A stretch of 55,519 nucleotides of DNA from Paenilisteria rustica (GCF_013820765.1 NZ_JABJVM010000020.1:1-55519), one strand, 5' to 3'; counted from the stretch's first letter, positions 26,198 through 35,800 are shown. Made by a program: numbers and translations. Notes: generated by a model not told the origin, from the sequence alone.

Positions 26198-26458
26198 AAT
26201 GGTCTTAAAGAATATTTAATATCAACTATAGGAAGATAGGGGGATTTTCAGTTGGATTCCAATACATAATTTAGACAAATCTGAAAGTAGGCTATGGCGA
26301 GTTTACTGATGCCGTTATATGTACATAAAATAACATATTAAATAAAAACGAGTATAAAAGCATATATATCCATCATTATCCAATTATGCTGTTGTATAGC
26401 GGAATTCACTCTAATATAATTGAAACTAGATAGAAAAATAGCATAGAGGAGTGAGGTC

Positions 26459-28585
26459 ATGAAGAAAAATCATAAATGGCTCAAAATCACGATGTGCAGT
26501 TTAATGGTGACGTTAGTAGCGGCACCACTTTCTGTATTTGGAGCAGATAAGAAAGCGCTAACAGAAAAAGTGCTAGAAATAACCAAATATAAAAAAGTAA
26601 ACGCAGAAATAGTAACAACCCCCGATCCATCCGAAACAAAGTCTTTCCGAGAATGGTTTGCTGACGGGCGAATTGCTTACGCTGCTGCACAAGCATTAGA
26701 TTCGTTTACGACATGGGATGTGAGCTATGAAGAATTGTGTACGATAAAGAGTCTACGTATTTTAGCAGATGGCGAAATAGATTTTGGAGGAATTGAGAAT
26801 TTACCTAACTTAAGGGCGCTTGATTTTAGCGGGAGTACAAATATTTCTGATCTTAGTGCGTTAGAAATAATACCAGGCTTATATGGGTTGAATGTAGACG
26901 GCTGTGGGATAACCTCACTCGATTTTTTGAAGTATTTTCCGAAATTAGGATATCTGAGTATCGGAAATAACGCGATACAAGATCTAACTCCCCTAAAAGA
27001 GGTGCCGGAATTAGAGTTTCTATATTTTCAAAATATCAAGGTGACTGATTTCTCACCAATCAAAAATTTAACAGGGTTAAATCAATTGTCAGGAGATAAT
27101 AATAATCTAACTACACTTGATTTTATGAAAAAATTAGTAAACTTAGAGTACGCGACACTGAGCTACAACAAGATTGAAGATCTAACCCCGCTGAAAGAGC
27201 TTGTGAACTTGGAGTATTTGAATTTGGAAGATAATCTGGTCAAAGATGTGTCGCCTTTAAGTGGTATGCTGAAGTTGAAAAATTTGGTGCTTAGAGAGAA
27301 CCAGATAATAGATATGATGCCGTTAAAATCTATAACTTCGCTGGAAAAACTAAACCTGTTAGGAAACCAGATTACTTCTGTGGGTTCGTTGGGTAGCTTA
27401 ACGAATCTAAAAGAGCTAGTCTTTACAGACAATAAAATAACAGATGCTAGTTTTGTAAATGACTTACCAGATACTATCCAAATCGGTTTACAAATTAATA
27501 GGATTATGAATATTAGTAATGTGCATCGATTTGAAGAACGGACAAATTTGGATTTTCGATATCAAGTTTTAGCGATGCCTATGCAATATGGGCGTAAGGA
27601 TGGCATAGTAAAGGTATGGAATCCGAGTATTGATAGCGGGGGAAAAGCCACGACGAATATTGTACCGTCGTCTTGGCCAAAAGTCCCTAGTTATTATGAA
27701 ATGGCAACGAATCAAGTGTATTTTACAAATGTGACAGGGTCAGAGGAGTTAGAGTTTTATTTCTATGATACGACAAAACGTTTCACTGGTAGGGTGAATT
27801 TCTCTTATCTATTGGCATCAGAGAAGAAAGTTACTTTTGATGCTGAGGATGGGTCTGGATCACAAGAACAGCTTGTATATCCTGGTGAAGTGATAGTGCA
27901 ACCCAAGAAGCCGATGAAAACAGGGTACGATTTTCAGGGATGGTTTGTGGCAGATGGTAATGCTTCAGGGTTGTGGGATTTTCAGCAAGATAAGATGCCA
28001 AATAAGGCACTAACCCTGCGTGCGGGCTGGAAGAAATCTATATATACAGTAACCTATGAGGGGAATGGGGCAGATCCAACGAGTCGACTGCCTGAAGTAG
28101 CGTCTTTCAGTATTGGGGATTCGCCTGTGTTGATTGCGACTGGAGTGGAAATACAGCGAAAAGGGTACGATTTCATTGCTTGGAATACGGCAGCGGATGG
28201 TTCTGGAATAAGCTATTTGCAAGAAGAAAGTTATGAGATGTTAGAGAGCATGACATTATATGCCATATGGAAGAAAGACATACCGAGTATTATTACACCA
28301 CCAGTGAAGCCGATTGTTCCGATAAAACCTATCGCGCCAATAAAACCAATAGTTCCAGTACGTCCTGTAAGACCTATTTCACCGACTATTGGGAAGGTAA
28401 CCAAAGGCCCAAAACAATTGGATACGAGGATACGCAAATCTAAATCATCAACTAACAAAGCATCAAAAAGTAAGGTTGTTACATTACCGTTGACAGGAGA
28501 TAGTATCGATCCGCTGATATGGTATTGGGGGATATTCAGTGTCTTAGGAGCTACGATATATCTAGTACGAAGAAAGAAAAATTAG
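26459..28585 (+). CDS. Internalin-like LRR surface protein, LPXTG-anchored
   Basis: A 708-aa cell-wall protein. It has a signal peptide (residues 1-29, ending VFGA) and an internalin-type N-cap with REWFADGRIAYAAAQAL. About ten 21-22-residue leucine-rich repeats follow (about 95-345, e.g. LVNLEYLNLEDNLVKDVSPLSG). Next come an Ig-like inter-repeat, two Flg_new (Listeria-Bacteroides) repeats (about 460-600), a Pro/Lys/Ile stalk, and the sorting signal LPLTG (676-680) with hydrophobic tail and RRKKN. Sortase A should attach it to peptidoglycan. Such proteins mediate adhesion or host interaction, but the ligand is unknown. GAGGAGTGAGG precedes the ATG. It is likely co-transcribed with the next gene. 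Confidence 0.93.
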   Translation: MKKNHKWLKITMCSLMVTLVAAPLSVFGADKKALTEKVLEITKYKKVNAEIVTTPDPSETKSFREWFADGRIAYAAAQALDSFTTWDVSYEELCTIKSLRILADGEIDFGGIENLPNLRALDFSGSTNISDLSALEIIPGLYGLNVDGCGITSLDFLKYFPKLGYLSIGNNAIQDLTPLKEVPELEFLYFQNIKVTDFSPIKNLTGLNQLSGDNNNLTTLDFMKKLVNLEYATLSYNKIEDLTPLKELVNLEYLNLEDNLVKDVSPLSGMLKLKNLVLRENQIIDMMPLKSITSLEKLNLLGNQITSVGSLGSLTNLKELVFTDNKITDASFVNDLPDTIQIGLQINRIMNISNVHRFEERTNLDFRYQVLAMPMQYGRKDGIVKVWNPSIDSGGKATTNIVPSSWPKVPSYYEMATNQVYFTNVTGSEELEFYFYDTTKRFTGRVNFSYLLASEKKVTFDAEDGSGSQEQLVYPGEVIVQPKKPMKTGYDFQGWFVADGNASGLWDFQQDKMPNKALTLRAGWKKSIYTVTYEGNGADPTSRLPEVASFSIGDSPVLIATGVEIQRKGYDFIAWNTAADGSGISYLQEESYEMLESMTLYAIWKKDIPSIITPPVKPIVPIKPIAPIKPIVPVRPVRPISPTIGKVTKGPKQLDTRIRKSKSSTNKASKSKVVTLPLTGDSIDPLIWYWGIFSVLGATIYLVRRKKN

Positions 28586-28682
28586 GTGAGATCAGCATTG
28601 CCGTTATGGCGGCTGTGTTCTCAAATAAATTAGGAAGAAGAAATGGATGAGAGAAAGAAAAAATATTGAGGAGGACGAACAA

Positions 28683-31600
28683 ATGGCGATTCAAGAAATG
28701 ATGGAACTAAAATCTGGGACAGAGTATAAAGAGATAGAGGCTACAAAGAATCAACAAGTATGGAGTACACGTATACGGTCTCTTGAAATGACGGGAGAAG
28801 AAGTGTGTATAGAGGTATTACCAGGGAAATATTATGTCAAAGGGGCACTTCGACTTATTTCTAAAATAACCATTCAAACGACGATGGATGTTACACTGAA
28901 TGCAAATAAGGAAAAAGCAATCTTTGTTTTTGGCGCAGAGACAAATGGAGAGGCTGGATTTACTAATTTGCCAACATCACAGAATCCCAATTATCTACAT
29001 GATGTGTATTTGCAGGATATTCGATTGGAATTTCTAACAGTTGAAGAAGGTGGTAAGACTGGTTTAATGCTTTCTTATACCGAACCTAATTTCCTAACAT
29101 CCCCCTCACTTTTATCCATCACAGGTCCATATGTAGAAAACTATATACCATACAGAGGGACGCGAAATATCACCGTTCGTAATGTGGAAGTAGATGGGAA
29201 AAACGCTGGGAAAAATGGTTTCAATTTTGGCGGGATTGACAATTTACGAGTAATCAATTGTGATATAAAGAACATAGGCTACCTCAGTGGTATATCAATA
29301 GAGTTTTGCCGTGATGTCATTCTAGATGGAAATCAGGTGACCAATACAGGGCGTGCAGGAATCCAAATATATCGAGGCAACGAAAAAGTGAGCGTAACAA
29401 ACAATAAAGTGGCAGACTGGATGCAACGTTATGGCGTATATCATTATTATTCTGTCAACAAACCTGATAACAGTACGGAGATGTTTGACGGTGGGATCGA
29501 TAGTTATGGGCCGAATAATACAGAACTAGTTATTGCAGGAAATCACGTTACGGTAGGATGGGATGAAACGTCACGTGCCAATCATGTTGCCCCAAAAGAA
29601 AATCCATGTAATCCAAAAATCATTGAGTTACATGGAGACATTGCTGTTAATCCTATAGATAATGAAACCGGAAAGAGAAGAGCGCTGCCAACAACGCCAC
29701 ACACTCTCTATCTACCCTACCGTCTCAGTGGAGCTAACAATGTTCGCTTCCAAGGAAATACAGCGCAAGTTCGCAGTGTGCATATATTTGGCTTTCTTTT
29801 CGTCGCACAGCGAGAAGTATATAGCAATAAAACGGATATTGTCATTGGAGAAGTATCGGACGTGGTTGTGACGGAAAATATGTTGGAATTAGAAGGGGAA
29901 ATTCGCCTCCCGTTACGTGCGATAACCGTGAAAAAGCGAAATAATGTGGAAAATAATGACGATGGGACAAGTGGGCATGCTACGAGAGGTATCGGTCTGG
30001 AAATTTTGGATAATGATTTTCATATAAAGGGGATTATTAATGGGAGTGGACAAACCGGTGTAGTGAGCTCGTTTCCAAAGCAACCACGCTTTATGACGAT
30101 TCGATTAGGGAAAGAACGGGGGAAGCTGGTTTTATCCGAAGAGGTTTTGTTGCATAATAATCGGATCAATCATCAGCCGTTACAAGGTTATTATTACAAT
30201 AATTGGGCGAAACCGGATAAGTTACTGGTTGCGAGTCCTGAGAATATAGGGGACACTGTCATTAAACACGTGGCGGTCAATAATAATCGGTTAACCACGC
30301 ATATGGAAGGGATGGCTTTCGAAACGGTTTTGGATGAGCGAATTGAGGTGCTACATAAATCCTTATTTGTAGAACAAGTCATTTACGATGATGTCACGCC
30401 GAGTCCTCTATATCAAAGTCAGTGTTTTCTGCCCATTTGCACGGTGGAATTGCATAAGGGAAATGTCAAAATCGACGAAGCTACGGTTGATAATCAAGGC
30501 GCTTTTCTTTTTTTGAATATGGCTCAAAAAGTGGCGGAGAAAACGGCGACGTATTCTTTTGTTGGGAAAGATATTCGTGGCAATCAAGTGGAGCAGGTCG
30601 CGATGACGTTACTTTCAGAGGTAGCTATTACGATGGATGCGGATTATACGATTCATGATACGCAGATGACGGGAACGTATGGCAGGGAGATTTACACGAT
30701 AAAGTTACAAAAAGCAGGTATGATAAAAAATGCGACGCTAGACGGAATGGGGCGGTATACACTTTCTGTAGAGGATTTGTTGATTAGTCCTGGTGATATT
30801 TTGGAGCTGATTGGGCTAGATCGACAAGGTGTGGAGCGTTATCGATTACCTGTACGTGTGTTGGAGGCGCCGCTCGATTATACATTGACAGGCAGCGATT
30901 ATACACTCGGAACGGACCGCATGACGGGGACTTTTGGGCGGGATATTCGAGTCGTTTCTGCAGTCATTCGCGATACGGAGATACCAGTCACGATTACAGG
31001 GAGAAATACATTCGAAATCACGGGACTTGTCGCCCAAAATATACGCTGGGAAGACATGTTTGTACTTCGGGGAACAGGCGTGGGTGGCGAAATATGTCAG
31101 GAAACGGTGGTTAGCTATCTAGATTTTAGTTTGGCGGTGGTACCTTATGTGATTACCTATCCTGAACGCACGCTAACAGGGACATATGGGCATTCAGTTG
31201 CAGGAATTTCATTATGGATTGAAGGCAAAGAAATGCTAGATATACCAATGGATGGAAAAGGTAACTACACGTTAAAAGATACCGTGCTGCTTCTGAACAG
31301 TGTATCTAAATTGGTAGAAATCGTGGGGAGAAATGAGTGGGGGCAAGAGTTGAGCCGCGTTCCAGTAGCGATGAGTAGTCTGTTTCAGGTGACGGCGCAA
31401 GAGTATACGATCGGAGAAACGGTGACATTTGCTGGAACTCATAGTGAGAGCGTATTCAAAGTTCGGTTATGGGTGAATGGCGCAGTTGCTGAGCAGGCAT
31501 TGATGGATGGAAATGGGAATTATACTGTTGCGAAGGCATCCACCTCGATTCAAACGGCGAATGATGTGGTCGAGATTGTTGGTGTGAATAAGGTTTACCA

Positions 31601-32426
31601 AGAGCGCGTTCGGCTGTTAGTTCGTGTGAATGCGCCGAGAGATTATAGTCTAACAACGACTGCTTTTGTGATGAATCAAAGCAAGATTTTGACAGGAACT
31701 TTTGGGAAAGATATCATGGCGGTGCGTTTGAGTGTGAATGGCGTGAACAAGACGAGTGCAACGCTGGGCAGTGATGGGAGCTATCGTTTTGAGAATGCTG
31801 CGCAGATGATCACGGATGCCACATCGAGAGTGGAAGTACAGGGCGTGGATGGGGCGTTTGTGGAGCGGAAACGAATTCCTGTTGTGGTGACGGTATGGAA
31901 GGATTATGATTTGAAAGTAGAGGCGTATCCTGTAGATTATCCACAATTGTTAGGAACTTTTGGGAAAGATATTGCGACCGTTCAAGTGTGGGTCAATGGT
32001 ATGAATAAAGGGCAGGCGACGAACGTGGCGAACCAAGTCGGTAAATACAGCTTTATGGAAATGCGGAAATATGGGATTGTAGCAACGAGTAAAGTGGACG
32101 TGAGAGGGTTAGACGTAGCGAAGAAAGTGCAGGTCATCACGCCAGTTGTTGTAAAACCAGCCTTACAAGCAACATTAACGGCGCCTGTGAATTACAAATT
32201 GGGGACGAAGGAAATAACGGGGACATGTGGGAAAGATTTAGCTTATGTCCGCTTTTCTGTCAATGGTGTGATTAAGCAACAGGCGACGATTGATCGGGTC
32301 ACGAATAAATATAAAATAACGTATGCGAATAATTTTATTTCGGTGACGACCAATAAAGTGGAAATCATTGGATTGGACAAGGGATATGTAGAAATGCGCC
32401 GCGTGTCGATACCTGTGATTAAGTGA
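28683..32426 (+). CDS. Beta-helix plus Ig-repeat protein without signal peptide
   Basis: 1247 aa. The N-terminal half (about 30-560) has the repetitive short-strand pattern of right-handed parallel beta-helix (pectate-lyase-like) proteins (e.g. NITVRNVEVDGKNAG, NLRVINCDIKNI, VILDGNQVTNTGRAGIQIY). The C-terminal half has seven Ig-like modules of about 80 residues, each with a TGTYG/TGTFGKDI signature and a VNG strand. Despite this extracellular-looking architecture, no signal peptide, transmembrane segment or anchor is seen. The ATG at 28683 follows GAGGAGG (28668-28674) by 8 nt; an upstream GTG/ATG extension would not add a signal. Possibly a polysaccharide-binding or lyase-like protein; function unproven. 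Confidence 0.82.
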   Translation: MAIQEMMELKSGTEYKEIEATKNQQVWSTRIRSLEMTGEEVCIEVLPGKYYVKGALRLISKITIQTTMDVTLNANKEKAIFVFGAETNGEAGFTNLPTSQNPNYLHDVYLQDIRLEFLTVEEGGKTGLMLSYTEPNFLTSPSLLSITGPYVENYIPYRGTRNITVRNVEVDGKNAGKNGFNFGGIDNLRVINCDIKNIGYLSGISIEFCRDVILDGNQVTNTGRAGIQIYRGNEKVSVTNNKVADWMQRYGVYHYYSVNKPDNSTEMFDGGIDSYGPNNTELVIAGNHVTVGWDETSRANHVAPKENPCNPKIIELHGDIAVNPIDNETGKRRALPTTPHTLYLPYRLSGANNVRFQGNTAQVRSVHIFGFLFVAQREVYSNKTDIVIGEVSDVVVTENMLELEGEIRLPLRAITVKKRNNVENNDDGTSGHATRGIGLEILDNDFHIKGIINGSGQTGVVSSFPKQPRFMTIRLGKERGKLVLSEEVLLHNNRINHQPLQGYYYNNWAKPDKLLVASPENIGDTVIKHVAVNNNRLTTHMEGMAFETVLDERIEVLHKSLFVEQVIYDDVTPSPLYQSQCFLPICTVELHKGNVKIDEATVDNQGAFLFLNMAQKVAEKTATYSFVGKDIRGNQVEQVAMTLLSEVAITMDADYTIHDTQMTGTYGREIYTIKLQKAGMIKNATLDGMGRYTLSVEDLLISPGDILELIGLDRQGVERYRLPVRVLEAPLDYTLTGSDYTLGTDRMTGTFGRDIRVVSAVIRDTEIPVTITGRNTFEITGLVAQNIRWEDMFVLRGTGVGGEICQETVVSYLDFSLAVVPYVITYPERTLTGTYGHSVAGISLWIEGKEMLDIPMDGKGNYTLKDTVLLLNSVSKLVEIVGRNEWGQELSRVPVAMSSLFQVTAQEYTIGETVTFAGTHSESVFKVRLWVNGAVAEQALMDGNGNYTVAKASTSIQTANDVVEIVGVNKVYQERVRLLVRVNAPRDYSLTTTAFVMNQSKILTGTFGKDIMAVRLSVNGVNKTSATLGSDGSYRFENAAQMITDATSRVEVQGVDGAFVERKRIPVVVTVWKDYDLKVEAYPVDYPQLLGTFGKDIATVQVWVNGMNKGQATNVANQVGKYSFMEMRKYGIVATSKVDVRGLDVAKKVQVITPVVVKPALQATLTAPVNYKLGTKEITGTCGKDLAYVRFSVNGVIKQQATIDRVTNKYKITYANNFISVTTNKVEIIGLDKGYVEMRRVSIPVIK

Positions 32427-32467
32427 TGTGAAAATTAGACTAAAAATTTGATTTTAATGCTTCAAAG

Positions 32468-32563
32468 ATTTTTACCAGATGGAAAACTTCGTATGCACGA
32501 GAAATGGCAATGGAATGGGCTGGAGAGAGATTCTGGGACATCGATTGTGGAAGAGATTTGAGA
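32468..32563 (+). pseudogene. Remnant of the small conserved gene (right copy of 96-bp repeat)
   Basis: Perfect copy of 26069-26164, encoding only the C-terminal about 31 residues (from FLPDGKLRMHEK onward) and the stop, with no start or promoter. A copy of the same terminator follows at 32570-32593. It marks the right boundary of the inserted surface-protein islet. Confidence 0.9.
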
Positions 32564-32679
32564 GTTTTTTGCTCCTTTTTGAGGGGCTTTTTGCAATTAA
32601 CCCACACAATTTGACTCGCTTTATACTTATATGATACAATTTGGATGCTATAAATAAAACTAAAAAGGAGTAGGGGTTT

Positions 32680-33066
32680 ATGAAAAAGAGAATTGTTAGT
32701 TCTATTATTGCAGTGATGCTAGTTTTTATTTTACCAATATCGGCACTTGCAGCATCTGTGAGTGGCACGTATGATTTTAAAGGTGGGTTGTATACGCGGA
32801 GTTTTGACATGGGTGCTGGAAATTCAGTGAGGGTAACAACAACGCCAACGAAATGGCCAGCTGGAAAATTTCATATAACATTAACTTTACAGCAAAGTCT
32901 TGGCTATATTGGTTGGGCAAAAACGGATGCTTCGTGGAATTATTCTCATGTAAAGGATACATCAGCTAAGTTATATGCGAAAGGGCGTGGAGTATATAGA
33001 GTTTATATGAAATCAAGCATACTGCCAAATAGCCAACCGTTTAAAGGGAATGTACGTATTGACTAA
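32680..33066 (+). CDS. Small secreted protein of unknown function
   Basis: A 128-aa protein with a clear signal peptide (MKKRIVSSIIAVMLVFILPI, cleavage after about ALA at residue 24). The mature part is about 100 residues, rich in Tyr, Lys, Thr and Ser, with a predicted all-beta character (GTYDFKGGLYTRSFDMG, VRVTTTPTKWPAGKFHITLTL). No cysteines occur in the mature part and no family is recognised. AAAGGAG lies about 10 nt before the ATG. The downstream VanZ-like gene follows after 24 bp, so the two are probably co-transcribed. Confidence 0.75.
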   Translation: MKKRIVSSIIAVMLVFILPISALAASVSGTYDFKGGLYTRSFDMGAGNSVRVTTTPTKWPAGKFHITLTLQQSLGYIGWAKTDASWNYSHVKDTSAKLYAKGRGVYRVYMKSSILPNSQPFKGNVRID

Positions 33067-33090
33067 ATTATAATTAAAGGAGCAACTAGC

Positions 33091-33630
33091 ATGGACATAA
33101 CGTATGATCCATTTCTTATTATTATCTTGGCGATTTCGATTCTTGTCGTGATGGTGATAACTTTGGTATTTCTTTTGAAGGCGAAAAAGTTTGATAGGTA
33201 TTATTTTGCGACGATATTGTTTGGTGTTTATTTGGTATTTTTGATTAAGTTTGTGATTTTTCCGTTTACGATATTTGGGAATTTGCTGGATGCAGGGAGT
33301 TATGCGATAACGGATTATGTGAATGTTATACCGTTTATGCAAGGTGCGGGTTTATATCAAATTATGGGGAATGTGATGTTGCTTTTTCCTTTTGGTGTTT
33401 ATGTGAGTGTGATCAAGCCGAAACTATCTTTTGGGAGGGTTTTCTGTGTCGGTTTACTTACTTCGGTGATGATTGAATCTGTACAGCTATTTTTAGATAT
33501 TGTGTTTATTTATCCGAATCATTTTATGGATATTACAGATGTTATTCTGAATGTGAGTGGGTTTGTTTTGGGTTGCCTGATTTGTCGAATATCATTTATA
33601 CGGAATATGTATCAGATAGAAAAAAATTGA
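33091..33630 (+). CDS. VanZ-like family membrane protein
   Basis: A 179-aa integral membrane protein with about five hydrophobic segments. VanZ-family features include the VNVIPFMQGAG segment, NVMLLFPFGVYV, and SVMIESVQLFLDIVF followed by DITDVILNVSGFVLG, the characteristic E-x-x-Q and D-x-x-D-x-x-x-N pattern. VanZ proteins affect glycopeptide tolerance in some bacteria, but most chromosomal homologues have no proven role. AAAGGAGC precedes the ATG by about 8 nt. It shares an operon with the small secreted protein. Confidence 0.85.
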   Translation: MDITYDPFLIIILAISILVVMVITLVFLLKAKKFDRYYFATILFGVYLVFLIKFVIFPFTIFGNLLDAGSYAITDYVNVIPFMQGAGLYQIMGNVMLLFPFGVYVSVIKPKLSFGRVFCVGLLTSVMIESVQLFLDIVFIYPNHFMDITDVILNVSGFVLGCLICRISFIRNMYQIEKN

Positions 33631-33707
33631 TGCTTGGAATGCTAGATATAGCCTTCTCTGGTCCGTTTTGTGAAAAAGCTAACTAATCTAAAAAGACAAA
33701 CTATTTG

Positions 33708-33736
33708 TTGACATCTGATTTTGGAGATGGTAAGAT
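33708..33736 (+). promoter_or_regulatory. Promoter of the SAM-riboswitch operon
   Basis: TTGACA (33708-33713), a 17-nt spacer and TAAGAT (33731-33736). Transcription would start about 20 nt before the riboswitch aptamer. Confidence 0.8.
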
Positions 33737-33762
33737 ACATCCAATCATAAAAATTATACAGT

Positions 33763-33880
33763 CCTTATTAAGAGTTGGGGGAGGAACCTGGTCCTTTGAT
33801 CCCACAGCAACCTCTAGTGATAGAACGGTGCTAATTCCAGCAGGCGAGCGTTTTTGGCCTGGCAAATGGGGAGAAGAGGG
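33763..33880 (+). ncRNA. SAM-I (S-box) riboswitch aptamer
   Basis: The conserved S-box core is visible in order. The 5' P1/kink segment is CTTATTAAGAG (33764-33774), followed by GGGGGAGGAACCTGG, CCCACAGCAACC, the near-invariant GGTGCTAATTCCAGCAGG (33827-33844), and a P4 hairpin closed by CAGGC/GCCTGG. It binds S-adenosylmethionine and turns expression off when SAM is plentiful. It lies between a consensus promoter and an intrinsic terminator, 96 nt before the first gene of the sulfur operon. Confidence 0.92.
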
Positions 33881-33918
33881 ATCTCTTTTCCAAATTCGGA
33901 AGGGAGGTTCTTTTTTGT
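33881..33918 (+). terminator. Riboswitch-controlled terminator
   Basis: A stem formed by ATCTCTTTTCC and GGAAGGGAGGTT, then a run of T residues (TTCTTTTTTG). It should form when SAM is bound, stopping transcription before the operon. Confidence 0.8.
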
Positions 33919-33975
33919 CTTAATTCATAGTAAATGCATCGGATATATATGTTTTAAACAGAAAGTGGGGATGAG

Positions 33976-34521
33976 ATGAGTCGAATCGTGATTTTGTCTG
34001 GGAGTCCATCGGCGCAATCGGGGACGGATAAGGTTTTGCGGTATGCTGGCGGGATTTTGCAAGGGGATGGGGTGGAGGTCGGTTTTCACTCGGTGCGGGA
34101 TTTTGATGCGGAGGTGCTGGTGAACGCGAATTTTAAGGATGCGCGAATCGGGGAATTGGTTGCGGATATTGAGGCGGCGGATGGTGTTATTGTGGGTTCG
34201 CCGGTTTATAAGGCTTCGTATACGGGTGTTTTGAAGGCGGTTCTGGATTTGTTACCGGAGAATATTTTGAAAAATAAGGTTGTTCTGCCGATTATGTCTG
34301 GTGGGAGCAGTGGGCATGTGTTGGCGATTGATTTTGCGCTCAAACCGTTACTTGGTGTGTTGAAGGGCGAGGTTTTGCAAGGGGTTTATGTGGTGGATGC
34401 GCAGGTGGATAAGGCGGCGGTTGTGCCGATTCGGGATGTGGAGTTGGAACAGCGGTTGCGTGGGCAGTTGGCGGAATTGGTCGTGGCGATTGATAGACGT
34501 GAGGTTGGACAAATTAGTTAA
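33976..34521 (+). CDS. NADPH-dependent FMN reductase
   Basis: A 181-aa flavodoxin-like protein. The phosphate loop is SGSPSAQSGT (about residues 8-17) and the family motif is GVIVGSPVYKASYTG (about 71-85). It matches SsuE/MsuE-type FMN reductases that supply reduced FMN to two-component flavin monooxygenases. Here it is the first gene of the sulfur operon and would serve the two luciferase-like monooxygenases encoded downstream. The ATG lies after GTGGGGATGAG. Expression is set by the SAM-I riboswitch 58 nt upstream. Confidence 0.88.
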   Translation: MSRIVILSGSPSAQSGTDKVLRYAGGILQGDGVEVGFHSVRDFDAEVLVNANFKDARIGELVADIEAADGVIVGSPVYKASYTGVLKAVLDLLPENILKNKVVLPIMSGGSSGHVLAIDFALKPLLGVLKGEVLQGVYVVDAQVDKAAVVPIRDVELEQRLRGQLAELVVAIDRREVGQIS

Positions 34522-34538
34522 AAAGGGGGACGAGTGAG

Positions 34539-34823
34539 ATGGCGGAAAATTTATCGATTGTGGTTTGGGCGAAACAGGGTTGTGCGTATTGTGCGGAGGT
34601 GAAGGATTATTTGACGAAGGAGGGGCACGAGTTTCAGGTGGTCGATGTGACGGATTACGATGAGCAGCGGGATATTTTGCAGGCGAAATACGGGGTGCGT
34701 TATGTTCCAGTGGTAGAAATTGGTCGGGGGCATACATATCGGGGCGTTACGGAGCTCGGTTTGCCAGCGCTTGAATTGGCTTTGAGGGAGGCGGAGAAAT
34801 GGGATTTAGACTCAGTTTATTAG
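34539..34823 (+). CDS. cmoI: Glutaredoxin-like protein CmoI/YtnI
   Basis: A 94-aa thioredoxin-fold protein with redox motif CAYC (about residues 16-19) in WAKQGCAYCAEVKDYL and cis-proline segment RYVPVVEIG. Length and neighbours agree with Bacillus YtnI (CmoI) of the ytmI S-alkylcysteine operon. It may reduce or handle a thiol intermediate. GGGGGACGAG lies about 7 nt before the ATG. Its 3' end overlaps the next gene by 25 nt, showing tight coupling. Confidence 0.83.
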   Translation: MAENLSIVVWAKQGCAYCAEVKDYLTKEGHEFQVVDVTDYDEQRDILQAKYGVRYVPVVEIGRGHTYRGVTELGLPALELALREAEKWDLDSVY

Positions 34824-35800
34824 ATCAGAGTCCGATTGCGGATGGAAAAAGTGCGTATCAGGCGTTGCAGCAGACGATTGCGCTTGCGGAGAAGGCCGAG
34901 GAATGGGGATATCACAGGTTTTGGGTGTCAGAGCATCATGATACGAAGTTGCTGGCTGGTGTTTCGCCGGAGGTTTTGGTGTCGCATTTGTTGGCGCGGA
35001 CGGAACGGATTCGGGTTGGTTCGGGTGGCGTGATGTTGCAGCATTATAGTGCGTATAAGGTTGCGGAGAACTTCCAATTGTTAGCTACTTTAGCGCCGAA
35101 TCGAGTGGATTTAGGTGTTGGGAAGGCGCCTGGTGGTTTGCCGCTCTCGACGAAGGCTTTACAGTTTGGTCGGTCGGAAAAAGCGGATTTTGAGGAGCAG
35201 TTGGCGCTTTTGAAGCAGTTCGTGGATGATGAGGTGCCTGCGGATCATGTGTTGGCGGGTGTTGGCGTTGATCCTGAACCGCCAACGAAGCCGGAGATTT
35301 TCTTGCTTGGTGCGAGTGTGGCGAGTGCGGAATTGGCGGGCGCGCAAGGTGTGAATTATTGTTTTGCGAAATTTATTAATAGTGATGAGGTGGCGCTTGG
35401 TGAGGCGGTGACGGCGTTTCGGGCGGCGAATCCGGATGGCGAATTGATTATTGCGGTTCCGGTTTTGGCGGCGGATACGGAAGACGCGGCACGAGCGCTT
35501 GCGGGTGAGCAGAAAGTGGTGCGGGTGACGCTTTCGACGGGTGTTTCGGTGACGGTGCAGACGGTGGCGCAGGCGGAGGAATTTGCGAGACAGGCTGGTG
35601 CGGTTGATTTCGAGATTGAGGAGCGTGTGGCGGATATTATCGTTGGGACGGCGCAGCAGGTGAAGGCGGAATTGGTGCGATTACGGGCGACGTTTGATGT
35701 GGATGAATTTGTTATTCATACGCCGGTTGCGGAGCAGGACGCGCGGTTTCGGTCAGTGCAGTTGATTAGTGAGGCAATTTTGACGGTGGATGTGAGATGA
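34799..35800 (+). CDS. cmoO: Luciferase-like flavin monooxygenase CmoO/YtmO
   Basis: A 333-aa bacterial-luciferase-fold protein (LLM) starting MGFRLSLLDQSPIADG, with family signatures YHRFWVSEHHD (about 39-49), RIRVGSGGVMLQHYS and GVGKAPGG. Length equals Bacillus YtmO (334 aa), which belongs to the S-alkylcysteine salvage pathway. It would need FMNH2 from the FMN reductase encoded two genes upstream. The start overlaps the end of cmoI, with GGAGG about 10 nt upstream. Strong purine bias (G-rich codons) is shared with its neighbours in this operon. Confidence 0.87.
   Translation: MGFRLSLLDQSPIADGKSAYQALQQTIALAEKAEEWGYHRFWVSEHHDTKLLAGVSPEVLVSHLLARTERIRVGSGGVMLQHYSAYKVAENFQLLATLAPNRVDLGVGKAPGGLPLSTKALQFGRSEKADFEEQLALLKQFVDDEVPADHVLAGVGVDPEPPTKPEIFLLGASVASAELAGAQGVNYCFAKFINSDEVALGEAVTAFRAANPDGELIIAVPVLAADTEDAARALAGEQKVVRVTLSTGVSVTVQTVAQAEEFARQAGAVDFEIEERVADIIVGTAQQVKAELVRLRATFDVDEFVIHTPVAEQDARFRSVQLISEAILTVDVR

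Noticed and set aside
33705-33923. Plus-strand open frame over the SAM riboswitch
   Set aside because: The bases are fully explained by the promoter, aptamer and terminator.
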